Shown here piece after piece: positions 25,175 through 38,734 of a stretch of DNA of 64,000 bases. The notes under the pieces were generated by a model. That model did no database searches, was not told where the DNA came from, and was given only the letters and a program-made list of their open reading frames with translations. The stretch lies in contig BTPG01000006.1 of assembly GCA_036245525.1 (NCBI GenBank), positions 71,298,964-71,362,963 on the forward strand, written 5' to 3'. The position numbers and the translations under genes were made by a program. The stretch's first letter is position 1, and each line of letters opens with the position of its first letter. The DNA is from Semisulcospira habei (taxonomy: Eukaryota; Mollusca; Gastropoda; Semisulcospiridae).

Positions 25175-28100
25175 GAAGAGCGGCTCCGCACATTTTTAGC
25201 ATTTTGCAACATAATTACTTAATGAGTGACTTTAGAACAACGACAGGGTGATTCAGCTCATCATGCCGATCAGTTCGGTAGCTTTTTGTGCCATCTGCGG
25301 TACCTTTTACTGGACTTTTCAAAACTTCATGGCTCGCAAAGCACAGAGGAAGGCAGCCCTACGTTACCGCACTGTCAGTGTCAGCGGACCGGTGGCAGTC
25401 ATTCTCGTGTTTTTGGTCGGCTTTCTGCTCCGGTGTGACGATGTCGAAGCGAACCCAGGCCCACCGAAACGACAGACTCTTTTGACATGCCAGGGGAACC
25501 AAGACAACCAGTCGCCCGGGGGTGAGGCAAACGCAGTGTCTGAGCCGACCATTGCTGATGTGTTTAAAATGTTGAATGTGATGGACAAAAAGATGGACAG
25601 TATGAAAGCTACAATGCAGGAGCAAATGGACAAAATTCAGAGTGACTTTACTGCGGTGATGAAAGAAAACAAAGAGTTGAAGGAGAAAGTTACGCAGCTG
25701 GAGGATAAGCTGGATGATTTGGAGGGGCGGAGCAGACGCAAGAATCTTATCTTTCACGGAATCCCCCACCCCCAGGGGCGCTCAGAGACTTGGGCGGACT
25801 GTGAGAAAGCTGTCAAGTCAATGTTGAAGGACGAGATGGGCATAGAGGAGGAGATCGAGGTGGAGCGTGCCCATCGTCTGAAGGGGGGCAAGGCGCCCCA
25901 CCCCATCATCGTGTGCTTCAACAAGTACAAAGACAAGGAGCGGATCCTGTTTGAGCGAAGAACGCTGAAGGAGAACAAGTCCCGGGTCTACATCTCTGAG
26001 GACTTCACCCCTCGGGTGAGGGACGTGCGCCGCAAGCTGCTACCCTTCCTCAAGGAGGCCAAGCAGGCGGGGAAGAAGGCCTTCCTCCGCTTCGACTCCC
26101 TCGTTGTTGAGGGAAAGACCCACGCATACGACGCTGCTACCCAGAGGCCTGTGGAGCGCAGGGGACAGAAATGAGGGGCAGGCCGGCATGTTGACCCAGC
26201 AACCAGGAGAAGACAGCCCGTCCCTCATTCAGACCCCCAGGACCCCCACCATGTGTCTTCCAAAGACGACTTACCTGCACACACATGCGCTCAAGTGCCC
26301 ATACTCAAACCCACACCCGCACACTGTGATGATGAAAGTGGTAGTGATGAAAGTGGTAGCTCTATGTTTCGCATCATGGCATGGAATATCCAAGGTCTTG
26401 TAAATAAGCTGAAAAGTGTTTCTTTTAGGCAGTTCTGTGAAAAGTGTCAAATTTTTGCATTTTCAGAGATCTGGTCGTGTAAGCAAAATGTTATAGAGGA
26501 TACCTTTCCAGAGTATCAGGTGTTTTTTTCACCACGTACACAAAAGTTAAAAGGGGGCGTGGCCGTGTGTGTACATAAATCTATAGCCTGTCATGTGTTG
26601 CGTTTAATGCAGGCAGCTGAGGATATTGTGTTTCTAAAGATCGGTAAGTCTGTTTTGAATTCTGCATCTGATGTTCTGGCAGCATTTGTGTATGTGGCTC
26701 CAGAGCGTTCTGTTGTATATGGTGAAGATAACGTTGATGGTTTTGAAGTGTTAGAAAACTACATGTCTCAAGTGTTAGGTGCTCACCCTGAGCTGCCTTG
26801 GCTATTATGTGGCGATTTTAACGCCCGCACTGCCGGTCTGTCTGATACTGATTTTATTGATGACAATACACACGTGCAGCCTTTACTGGAATTAACAGAT
26901 TTGCTAGAGGATGTACCACAAAGCCCACGGAGGTCAAAAGATATTGGCGTAAACAGTTTTGGTCGGAAACTGATAGAACTATGTCAAGAGTACTGTTTGT
27001 TTATTGTCAATGGCAGAACGAAAGGTGACAGTGAGGGAGAAATTACGTGCGTGGCCAACAGAGGCAAAAGTGTGGTGGACTACTGTATTTGCTCTAAATC
27101 CGTGTTTGACCTAGTGACCGATATGTTTGTTGCAGACAGGTGTGAGTCAGACCATTTCCCCATTGTAACCACGTTTACTTCTATTCAGTCTGTTTATTCA
27201 TGTGATGATGATGATTTAAATGATGATATAATACTAGAGGAAGGGGTTAAATTTATTTGGAAAGAAAACTACGCTGAATCCTTTTGTGCATACATTGAAG
27301 ATAACCAGGAGACTCAGTTTCAACACTTTTTGTCAGCGCTTGACTCGAGTGTAGAAGAAGGGTCGGCCTGTTTTGTAGCATTCATTCAGAAGGCAGCTGA
27401 CAAAATGAGGTCAGGTAAGAAGGTAGGTGAATCCCGTGCACAGCCGCCGTGGTGGGACTCGGACTGCGAGTTAGCAAAACAAAACAAGTACATACAGTTA
27501 AAGCAGTTCAGACACACAAACACACATGACGACTTAGGGAAGTATCTTGACATGAAGAAAGAATTTAAGAAGTTGTGTAAAACAAAACAAGTAGAGTACA
27601 ACGCACGGGTTTTGAATGAGCTCAACGATGCATGTAATGATGCAAACTCAAGAACATTTTGGCAAAAAATAAAGTCTCTGACTGGCGTTAAAAAGTTGTG
27701 TTCTGATGTCATTTCACCACGCGTGTGGTATGATTATTTTCGTAATTTGCTAAATGTGGATCAGAATGTTGATGATTCAGGTTTCAGCAGACAGGCCGAG
27801 GGTGTTTTGAATGACCATATATCTGATGATTGTGATGGTTGTCATAATGCAAAATTTGACGAGGAAATCACACAGGATGAAATTCGCAGTGCTATTAATA
27901 GCATGAAGAAAGGGAAAGCATCAGGCCCTGATGGCTTGCCCACTGACCTTTTTCATCATGCAGGTGAGATCCTTGTGAAATTTCTGCATCCTTTGTTCAA
28001 TCGTGTGTTTCAAAGTGCGGAATACCCTGAAAGCTGGACCATGGCTGTGATATTTCCACTACACAAAAAGGGTAACCCTAGAAATGTTGACAACTACAGA

Positions 28101-29969
28101 GGAATTTCTCTTCTGAACGTTATCAGTAAGTTGTACAGTTTTGTCATTAACAACAGGTTGGTGCGTTTTTGTGAAGAGAATGATTGTATTCCTGAGGCTC
28201 AAGCTGGCTTCCGTAAAGGGTACAGTACTATAGACAACATGTTTTGCTTACAGGCACTAGTGCAAAAGTATCTTAGCAAGCAGGGTGGCCGTTTTTACAC
28301 CATGTACGTAGATTTTTCTAAAGCTTACGACAGTGTGCACAGGACAAAACTGTTGTATCTCTTGTTACGTAAAGGAGTTCATGGAAAGTTGCTTCAGACA
28401 CTTGAGAGTATGTACAAACATGTAAAAGCTGCTGTAAGGGTTGGAACCAAAGTTACCGACTACTTTGATTGCATGTCAGGGGTGCGACAAGGTTGTGTGT
28501 TGAGCCCACTGCTGTTTTCTATCTTTCTTTCAGAATTTGAGACAGAAATATCATCGTGCGGTGCACGTGGCATTGATATTTTTGCAGACCCACTGGGTAT
28601 TTTCCTTCTTATGTATGCTGATGATATAGCCATTGTCTCTGACTCTGTAGCAGATCTCCAAAAGAAAATTAATTGTTTAGAAAAATACTGTAAAAAATGG
28701 GGTCTCACTGTGAACATGGACAAGACAAAAGTGGTGGTCTTCAAAAATGGAGGTTTTGTGAAAAATTGTGAAAAATGGTTTTATGCTGACAAGCAGATTC
28801 AAGTCGAGTCCAGTTATACTTACCTTGGTGTGATATTTTCCTCTACTCTGAACTGGGCTAGATGTGTAGAAAACTTAGCTGGAAAAGCCAGGAGAGCAGT
28901 TGCAGGTATCAAAAGACTATACTTTAAATTACAAAACTTGCCAGCTGACACTGTTTTTCACATTTTTTTGATGTCAAGATTAAACCCATTGTGCTATACG
29001 GGTCAGAGGTTTGGGGTTTCCAGAGACATGATGTAATTGAGCAGGTTCATATAAAGGTTTGTAAAATGGTCCTTGGTGTTGGAAGAGATGTAAAAAACAA
29101 TATTGCGCTGGGTGAGTGTGGAAGATTCCCTATGTATATTGATGCCTATGTTCGAATGGTGAAGTACTGGTGCAGACTTCTTACCATGTCAGAAAACAGA
29201 TACCCAAGACAGTGTTACACGATGTTATGTATGCATGATGCTTCAGGTAGATCGAACTGGGCTACGCAAATAAAGACTCTATTGTGTATGCACGGGTTTG
29301 GGTATGTATGGGAAATGCAGTCAGTTGGAAACACTCCTCTGTTCATTCAGATATTCAAAGATCGGCTGATGGATTGTTTCCGACAGGACTGGCATGCATC
29401 TCTTTCCTCAAACACAGAATACTGCCATTACCACCCAGAAATACTTAGAGCCAGTTACATAGGGCAGCTGAACTCTTGTGAACTCAGGCGGGCAATATGT
29501 TTACTTAGATGTAACCGTTTACCTTTAAACGGAGTATCCAGATTTGGAAAACCCATCACTAATCCAGAATGTAATTCATGTGATTGGCATAAGGCTGAAG
29601 ATTTGTGTCATTTTCTGTTCGAGTGTCCAAAATATTCCCCTTTACGTAAAAAGTACATTCCACTGTTTTACTACAGATTCCCATCCGATCTTAAAGTTCA
29701 GCTGCTGTGTGGAAACCTACATGATAAACTGGTTTTTAAAGTTGCTATGTATATTTCAGGTTGCCTTAAATTAAGGAATTAGAGGGATTTGCTTTGAACT
29801 TTTCTTGTTTTTTTTGTTTATTTATGTGCGCTGATGTAATGCTATATGAGTGTGTTTTACAACCACCTTCCTGTATTTTCTGGTTGTAAAGTGTATTTTG
29901 TGTTCATATGGGCCAGATGGCCTGCAAAAACTGAAATAAATTTATTATTATTATTATTATTTATTATTA

Positions 29970-30000
<31 letters not shown>

Positions 30001-30411
30001 GCGCGCTCGCTCGCCTTTTATAGTAAGGAAAGGCAGTAGGTCGCGCCCCTTTATAGTAAGGACTACAGAGATCGTGTCTCTAGATCGTCTCGATGACTGT
30101 AGCATCCTTCCTTGTAGCAGTCGTACTGTTAAGACTGAGGTTTCGTTTGCGACGAACGAGTGCCAACAACGAACGAGAGAGGTCACGGCGGATAACCAGA
30201 TTCTACTATAAGCATGGACAACACTCCGCACATCTCCAAGAGGCATAGATCTTCATGAGCCCGAAGGACTCTTGAGGATCTATGCCTTTTGGAGATGTTC
30301 GGAATGTTGTCTATGCCTTTGTTATCCTCCATGACTTTGCTCTCGTTTGTTGTTGGGAGTCATCCGGCGCAAACGCGACCTCTCCGCTAAAACCGTACAA
30401 GTACTTAAAAC

Positions 30412-30451
<40 letters not shown>

Positions 30452-32800
30452 AAAGATTGTTACGTTTGTGGTTGTGTTATTCTTTTGAGAGCATGTGTGT
30501 GTTGATCATAGGAAAGATCCGATATTGATTTGATTTATTTGGGATAAGAATTACGTACCTTTTTGTAGCATTCATTTTCGTTTGCTTGGAGAATTGCGAT
30601 CGATTTCTGTTGTGTAGCTAAAATGACGCGTCTTTTCATTACATTGTTGCTAAAGTCCGACCCCGTTTGACCTAGAACGTACTCGACACGGCGCGATTAT
30701 TCTAGTGACCTCATACATAACGTCAAAGTGGTTGGGTAACGCTCGTAATATTGTGTCGAATGAGCCTGGATGGTAGTGGAAATTTGAGGTCGGATCTAGG
30801 GTTCTTTTTAATGAATATTAATGAGTTTTGGTTACGTTTTCTTTTGTATTTGGTTGTGTTGTGTGAATTTGCTGGGTTGTTCTGGAAATCTGTAATAGTA
30901 TAAAAGAGCGTATTAGGAAATATGTGTGTACATTCCGTAGCATGTCCGTTGAAAGGTCCTGGTAAATAAAAGTGGCACAATTGCAGTCTGCCTGAATTGG
31001 TCAGTTTTCAGGTCGTACTCCATAGGCAATAGATTTCCCTGTCCCCAATAACCCGCCCGTCTGGGCCGTCCATTATCACTTCGATGCCGTGGACGTTAAA
31101 CCTAAAACTAACCAACCTATGTGTGTAACAGGTATGAGAAACGCATTGTGTCAAAATTGTAGAGGAGACAGTGTATTAGGATTAGTGCATTTGTGGATGC
31201 ATTGTGCGGAGATTGCATTGCTGCAATAAAATATTGTTGGAACTGTTACTCCAATGTGGTCTACAACCTTGTGCCAAGTACGACGAGTTGCAGCTGAGTG
31301 AAGTTTCTTTACAATAACTCTACGTGCGTGAGTCTGGTGTGATTGCTTCATACTACGACAACGATTACCACGTAACAAGGATTATGATTGATTGATTGTA
31401 CATTGCTTAACGTCCCGACAGTAACAAGACTTTCTCAGGACGTATCTGCACTGCTTGTGAAAAAAAAAAAAAACTAAACAAAATATTGAATGTATGTCGC
31501 CAGCCGGTCCAATACGTTAAATAAACCTATGACGTGGAGCCTAAATAAAGCTAAGATCATTTAGCAACACACATTCAATATCAAGAGCTACAGACGGCGC
31601 AGACAGTAGGGAGAGTTTAAAAAAAGGAAAATACAGGTGAATGGACCAAGGGTAGACAGAAACACATGCGCTTATATGCCCCAGAATAGAGGAGAAAATC
31701 CACCCTATGGGGCTGACCAGGGTGACCCTGGGAACTAAAAAGTAGTTAACCCCACCCAAGTCACCCAGGGCAGACCCGGGTGGGGGAACAAGGATTATGA
31801 GAATGACAATTATTATTATTATATCTATTATGATAATATTAGAATTAAAATTATCATCATAATATTTGACGAGAATAATTATGAGAAGCATTATACATTT
31901 AAATTATTAAAATATCTATGATAACATAAGAAGGATAATTATTATCATAATATGTACCCACTCCACACAGGTTGCCCTTCTTTGACACATGTATTGTATA
32001 ACAAGCAAATTAATATTTATGAATTTGCTCGATATACTTTCCTTCCCCAAAACCCTTGCGCGCCAAGAAGACTCGATCTTGATGATACTTACATTTTCAA
32101 AACGGAAACGCAAAATATGCTCACACTGCAACATTAACTAGCTCCTAATGTGTAGTAGGAATGAAATACTTCTTAGTGTGTATGAATGCTCAAAATGTAT
32201 ATCCTATACACACACACGAACGAACAAAAAGACGCCAGGAAACGTGCGAGTCGCTGGACTGACAAGTGAAATTAACGAGATGTCAGCTGGCGATAATCGA
32301 CAATCTGAGAAAAAGAACTAAATAAACAAACCTGCTGGCATTTTCCGCATTAATTATGTGTTATCTAGGTGCAAGTAGAATTTACTCAGCAACACGCACG
32401 GTTAAACAATGCACTGATGTATTCATAGTCAGACGAAATCTACACGCTAAGTATAAGCATAGTTTTGTTTTGGACTTCAAATAATATGAACAACAGTTTT
32501 GTTTGATATAGTGCCGATAAACAGAACAGATGTGATTACTTGAATAAAAATGTTCTGTCTTACGACTCGAAACAGTTTGATTTGGGTCCCGTAATCACAT
32601 CTGCCTGCTATCGGCACTATATCAAGCAAAATGTTGCTCAGTATAATATAATCTATGATGATAAAATGAAAAAGATAATGTTTATATTAATATCTATCAT
32701 AATAGCGTGAGAAGGATATTATAATTATTATATTATGCACTTTGAGCACCATTCATTTGGAGGTTAAGCGCTATATACATGTACATTATTATTATTATTA

Positions 32801-32836
<36 letters not shown>

Positions 32837-35800
32837 CTATGATAAAATATAAATATAGGAAGAATAATTATTATATTGTCTATGACGATAATAAAGATGA
32901 CGACGTCAATAATGTGCTTCTAACCTGCATCAGAAGATCTTTCATAGCGACAATGATCATGCCGGCCAACATGGCTTGAGGCAGAGACACGAACAGCTGC
33001 CCGGCCACAAGAAGGATTATCAACAGGAAGGCTGCTGTAAAAAGCCCGTTGAGGGTGGACTTGGATCCCAGAGAACTGAGCATCATGGTGCGGGGAGGGG
33101 CCAAGCTGGCGGGGAAATTCTGGAAGAAGGCTCCCAACAAGTTACAGACGCCGTACGCTACCAGCTCCTGGTTGTCGTCCACAGTGGTGCCGTTAAGCTT
33201 GGCCGTCATCTGGGGGAAAAACGTTATTTTCAAATCAGGATCACATTTTTCGTCAAAAACCTATCCACTGTACTTACAAACCCGTTACCGTTTCGAGGGA
33301 GTACGCTACGAAAGGGCACACTCGGGGAGTGCACCACAAGTACAACTCTCTTCAAATGAGATGCTTACCACCTCATCTGAATGGAAGCCCAGTCAGCGAA
33401 GGTCCTCGGGCCCGCGACGACCGCAGAGGGCCCGCACACGGCTGTGTGCGGGCCTTCTGCGGCCGTCGGGGGCTCGAAGACGTTTTGCTGCTGGGGAGTG
33501 TACTTGCGGTGTACTCCCAGGGTAGGTCTATCTGGGAAGTTCGTCTGCAAACGCTGCTGGCACTCCCATACACCCATTCACTGACCCACTCACACACTCT
33601 TCCAATCGTTCGCCCACCTTGCACAGCGCAATGTTGAGGGCAAAGGTCAGGATGCTGATGATGAAGCCGTCTATAGCCACGTTCTGCAGGGTGCTCATTT
33701 CCGGTACCTTGGGGGCAGGAATTCCTGAAACATGCCAGAGTATTTGCGGGTCACGGCAGCGCAAACACTGTTGTTTGTTCAGATAGTAAGTATTCGATAG
33801 GTCTACTCCATAGGCACAAGCTCTGTCCCCTTCCCACATAACCAGCCCCACAGCGCCGTTCAGTATCACTCCTGGGCATTAACTCATTCAAGGCACCCCG
33901 CAGCAATAGCTTCGGAAGTGTTGTATAGCGTTGCTGGTGGAAACGCTATGAGACACCTTAGCAGGTATAGCTTCGGGGGGCCTTGAATGACTTAAAACAC
34001 TGAGCTCGAGGTTTGCAATAACCACAACTTTAATTTCTTCTCAAAACTACATTACGGCTTAGGAGATAGTTTGACAATGGCATTTCAAGGGTAGTGCCCG
34101 GACAGCTCGGCGCCAAGAGGTCCATACTTGTCTTCTTATAGTGCGTCGGGGATCATCCCGGGATTAAACCCCCAAATAACTTATTTACTTTTAAGAAAGG
34201 AACATCCAGAAAGTTTTCTGTTTGGACTTTGACGTGACTAAACATTACCGATAGGGTTTCAAAGAAAAGAAACTTATGTAGCAATGTAAAAGAAAAAAAA
34301 AACCTGTTTCCTTTCAATTTAAGTAGAGGAAAATCGCGTTTCCGATTTAATCCCTTGAGTGCCAATGTACGTATACTATACGTACATTTTTGTTCGTGCA
34401 AGCTTGGTTCATTCAAAGAAAAATGCCAACACCGTCCAAGGAACATAGATACAAACTAATCTCAGCAAGAGGCATAGATCCTCATGAGCCCCCGCAGTCG
34501 CGGGGGCTCATGAGAATCTATGCCTCTTGCAGTTGGATCGTGTTCACTTTTTTCTCGGCAGTCAAAGGGTTAAGGTCTATTTTCTCGTCTTTACTCAGAA
34601 ATCTTCGTATTTTTCTCTCCTACAAAGGAACAGGTGTTCCACCATTTTTCTAAATTGAGTTGAACTGAAATTAGATTTTTTTTTTATTGGCATTTTACGC
34701 GATGGACAGTCACCTTTTTTTTGTCTGGTCAACCTGTATAGGCCGTTTGACATCGGAGCGCACACGGTTTTCGGAAATATCTCCTCAAAGAGTCACTTTT
34801 CTATACCAATCTTAGAACCAATATCATTCAGTGTCATTTGACCGAATACGATTTACTTTTAAAAACTCGAACAATGCGTCAGTTTTGCTATACAGTTGTA
34901 AAAATTCGGAATATTTTCATGAAATGACTGATTTTTGCATCCTTAAATGTGCCCCACGTAGCATAAACTCATTCTACCCCAACAACGAAATCCCCAAATT
35001 TTGCTGTTGTCCTCTGAAGACTGCTTTGTAGTGCAGGACGCAGATCGACCATGATAATTCAAGGGTGATGCCAAAATAGATTGGCGCCCATAGGTGCCAA
35101 GCTATTCTGGCATCACCCTTGAACTATCATGGTCGATCCATATCTTGCTGTGGTGTGTCTGGGCGTAGAATGAGTTAAGCCCAGTATAAGAAAGATCCAC
35201 TTTCACGTGAATTAGGAGTCCGAAATAGCTCAGGAGGTTAAACGTCGGAGCAGGAGAGCGAAGGGAATCGCCGGGTCGTGGGTTTGAATCCCGTCCCGGC
35301 CCCGGTAGCTGGACTCACAATCCAGGGGGAAAAACGGATTTGTTCAATAGCATGTCCGTTGAAAGGTCCTGGTAAATCAAAGTGGCACAGTTGGAGTGCG
35401 CCTGAGTTGATCAGTGTTCAGGTCGTACTCCATAGGCAATAGATTTCCCTGACCCCCATAACCCGCCCGTCAGGGCCGTCCATGATCAACTGGGTGCTGT
35501 GGACGTTAAACCCAAACTAACCAGCCAACCACGTGAATTGGCCAAGAGTCCGAAATAGCTCAGGCGGTTAAGCGTCGGAGCAAGAGAGCGAAGGGAATCG
35601 CCGGGACGTGGGTTCGAATCCCCGTCCCGGCCCCTGTAGTTGGACTCGCAATCCAGGGGGAAAAATTCTGGCTTGTTCCATAGCATGTCCGTTGAAAGGT
35701 CCTGGTAAATCAAAGTGGCACAGTTGGAGTGCGCCTGGATTGATCAGTGTTCAGGTCGTACTCCATAGGTAATAGATTTCCCTGTCCCCTATAACCCGTC

Positions 35801-38660
35801 CGTCAGGGCCGTCCATTATTACTTCGGTGCCGTGGACGTTAAATCCCGAACTAACCAACCGTGAATTGGCTAAGTTTTCAAACAATGAAACAGCGCAGGC
35901 GTATGTAAAGTCTGCATGCATGACCTCGATACTGAGATCTGCGGGGGCTGTATTTAGGGTTTTTGAAACTTCCTTGTTTTGGTCTTTTTTGCCAAATCTT
36001 TATGACAATACAGCAAAATCGACACATCTTACGAGTTCAGTAAAAAGAAATCATATTGTCAATTGTCACTAAATGATATTTGTTCTTAATGTGGTACGCA
36101 AAATGTTTTTCTGTGCGAGATATTTGGGGAAAATGTTGTGTGCTCCTATGTCAAACGACCATTAAGTACATTTTTTGTTCCTGAAACCTTACTTCATTCA
36201 ACGAACAAAAGCCAACACCTTCCAAGAAACAGACACAAAGTGGTCTCAGCAGGAAGCACAGATCCTCATGAGCCCCCGCAGTCTCTGAGGCTCATGCGGA
36301 TCTATGCCTCTTGCAGTATGGATCGAGTTCCCTTTTTATCTCGAGGTCAAAGGGTTAAGATCTGTAGTCGGTCTGTTGACGGGTCTTTGCTCCGAAACTT
36401 TGTCATTTTCCTCTCCTAAAAAGGAAAGTGTTTTCCACCATTCTTCTTTTTTTTAAAATTTATTTTATTATTTTATTATATTTTATTATTATTTTATTAC
36501 TATTATATTATTATTTTATTATTCTATTCTATTATTCTATTCTCTTCTTTTCTATTCGATTTCTATTCTATTTTATTGGCAATTCACGCGAGTATTCTGA
36601 CGTGCCAAATACTGCGGTATGTTTAAAGCGTTGCCAGGACATTAAAATAAGCATTGTTGTAAATGACGTTTTGCTACACCAAACCTTGTAATAATCACAA
36701 TCAGCTGTATTTCTTACTAGATGCCAGTACAATGCGAGAAAGACCAACGCCACCTTGTTTGTCTGGTCAACAGAAATTAGCACTGGTACCTGTAGGCACG
36801 TTACCCACGATGGCGATGCCGTACTGCTTCTTGAGTTCTGCGAAGTGCGAAATGGCCGTGGATATGATGACGACAATCAGGTCGATAGGTATGGGCACGG
36901 GCAGCTTGTGGGCGAACCTCTGGTTGATGCCGATCTTCACGACCAGCAGGACCGCCATGCTGATCAAGCCAATGATCAGGTCCGCTATGATGGTCTTGGG
37001 TATGTTCATGAAGATGTCTCCGTAGGTCATGGGCACCTTGCCCCAGCCTGGGTAGTTTGGCACCTTCATGCGCAGAAAAGAAGGTGCAATGCAATTTCTG
37101 TACTGAAAAGCTAAGATCTGTTTGCCTGATCGACGCCCTTCCCTGCCACTGTATATATATATATATGTTTGTGTCTGAAACCTTTGTTCATTCAACGACC
37201 AGAAGCCAAACCGTCCAAGAAACACGGATACAAATTGGTCTCAGCATGAGGCATAGATCGTCATGAGCCCCCGCATTCGTGAATGCGGGGGCTCATTAGG
37301 ATGTATGTCTCTTGCAGCTGCATTGTGTGCATTTTGTTTTTTTTTTTTTTTTTTTTTTTTTGGGGGGGGGGGCAGTCAAGGTAAACAGTACCGTTGACTG
37401 CATGCCCCATGGGGTTAATATTGAAACATTTATTACACATTGTAAACTGGTCTTCACTACTTGAATTTTACCAACTTGTGCATGTGTTTTATGGATATTA
37501 CAATTTTGTTTGAGCTTTCGTACATCTATACTTAAAAAAAGATCAAAAGTTAGCATTTTAATTTGTATTCAAAAAAGCAAAATTGAAAGAAACAAGCTTT
37601 GAAAAGTCAAACACATAGTGCTAAATGTTACTAAAATTTCCTTCTTGCTTGTTTGTCAACTTTGAAGAAAAAAAACAAGATGAGATGAATCATAATCCAC
37701 TAAGTCCTTTCTATATGAGAGCTGTCTTCGCTGTCAAAGGTCTCTACCTTCTGTCTTTGACTTAATTCTGATGTTGAAATATCTCCTTTTCAAAAGCTTT
37801 GCAGATGTGCCAATGCGCCATAGTGAACTAATAAAGGGGCGCGCGCAGAGCATACGCGTCACTGGTTTGTCAAACGTCATTTGTCATGACGTATTTTTTT
37901 TGTTTTTAAGTAATTTTATACTTAACGTGATATGAGTTTCGCTTTTGCATCAAGACTTGTGAAAATGGTAACAAGACTAGAATTTCACGGTACAAGTTCA
38001 GTCTTGCTATAATTTGTGTGAAAGCAGGTTGACTTTATCTAGCTGCATGCTATATTAAGTACACCTGCATGCTCTTCTGAAAGCGCGTTGATGTGTGTGT
38101 ATGTGTGTGCGTGCGTGCATGCCCGCGCTCCAAACATCCTCAAGAGGCATAGATGTTCATGCGCCCTCCTGGCTCATGAGGATCTATGCCTTTTGGAGAA
38201 ACACGCATATATAATAATATCATAATAATATATAACTCTTCTATAGCGCAATATCCCCACAAAGAAAGGTTCAGAGCGCTTTACATCTAGATAATGTAAC
38301 TAATGGAAATCAACTAACTAAGGTACCGACAACGTACAAAAATGCAATCATTCATAGGTCCAAATGCATACTGACAATACTGACAATATATGAGAGAAAG
38401 AACGAGCAAGCTAAAGAGAGAACTACGTCATATTTAGAGTATGTCTGCGTGGTGACGGAGTTGCCTCTTTTACGTCACCTCACTGTCTGACATTCTCCAG
38501 ATGTCAAGATTTTTTTTTCACTGTTTTAATTTTTTTCTGAAAAAAATTAATTTTTACTAATGCAGTTGAAAGGGTACAAAGCTGGCTAACGAACTCATCC
38601 AATGTCTTTCTCCAAAAAAGCTATGTCGGGTCACCTGAATACTCTTTTGAAAGCGTGACG

Positions 38661-38734
<74 letters not shown>

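Larger units (their letters stand above)
25209..29967 (+). mobile_element. Near full-length APE-type non-LTR retrotransposon (LINE)
   Basis: Two ORFs in order, an endonuclease/reverse-transcriptase ORF2, a short 3' UTR and a terminal AATAAATTTATTATT-type tail. It lies in the intron between SLC26 exons 6 and 7, antisense to the gene. The clade is not settled: a 2A motif in ORF1 is known from CR1-type elements of marine invertebrates, but the reverse transcriptase alone does not decide. The 5' boundary is approximate (just after the CA repeat at 25083-25171). No convincing target duplication found. Confidence 0.85.
34741..36162. mobile_element. Fold-back element, family D, with three nested insertions
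   Basis: Starts GGCCGTTTGACATCGGAGCG and ends with inverse TGTGCTCCTATGTCAAACGACC; inverted similarity extends over 100 bp. Interrupted by the family A MITE 34963-35178 and the S1 SINEs at 35214 and 35547. Confidence 0.6.

Noticed and set aside
25440..25463. Picornavirus-like insertion because of the 2A motif
   Set aside because: The motif is inside a LINE ORF1 with downstream endonuclease and reverse transcriptase; no capsid or viral polymerase features occur.
35218..35300. tRNA gene
   Set aside because: A and B boxes are present but the sequence continues as a dispersed SINE with target duplications, and the cloverleaf is imperfect.
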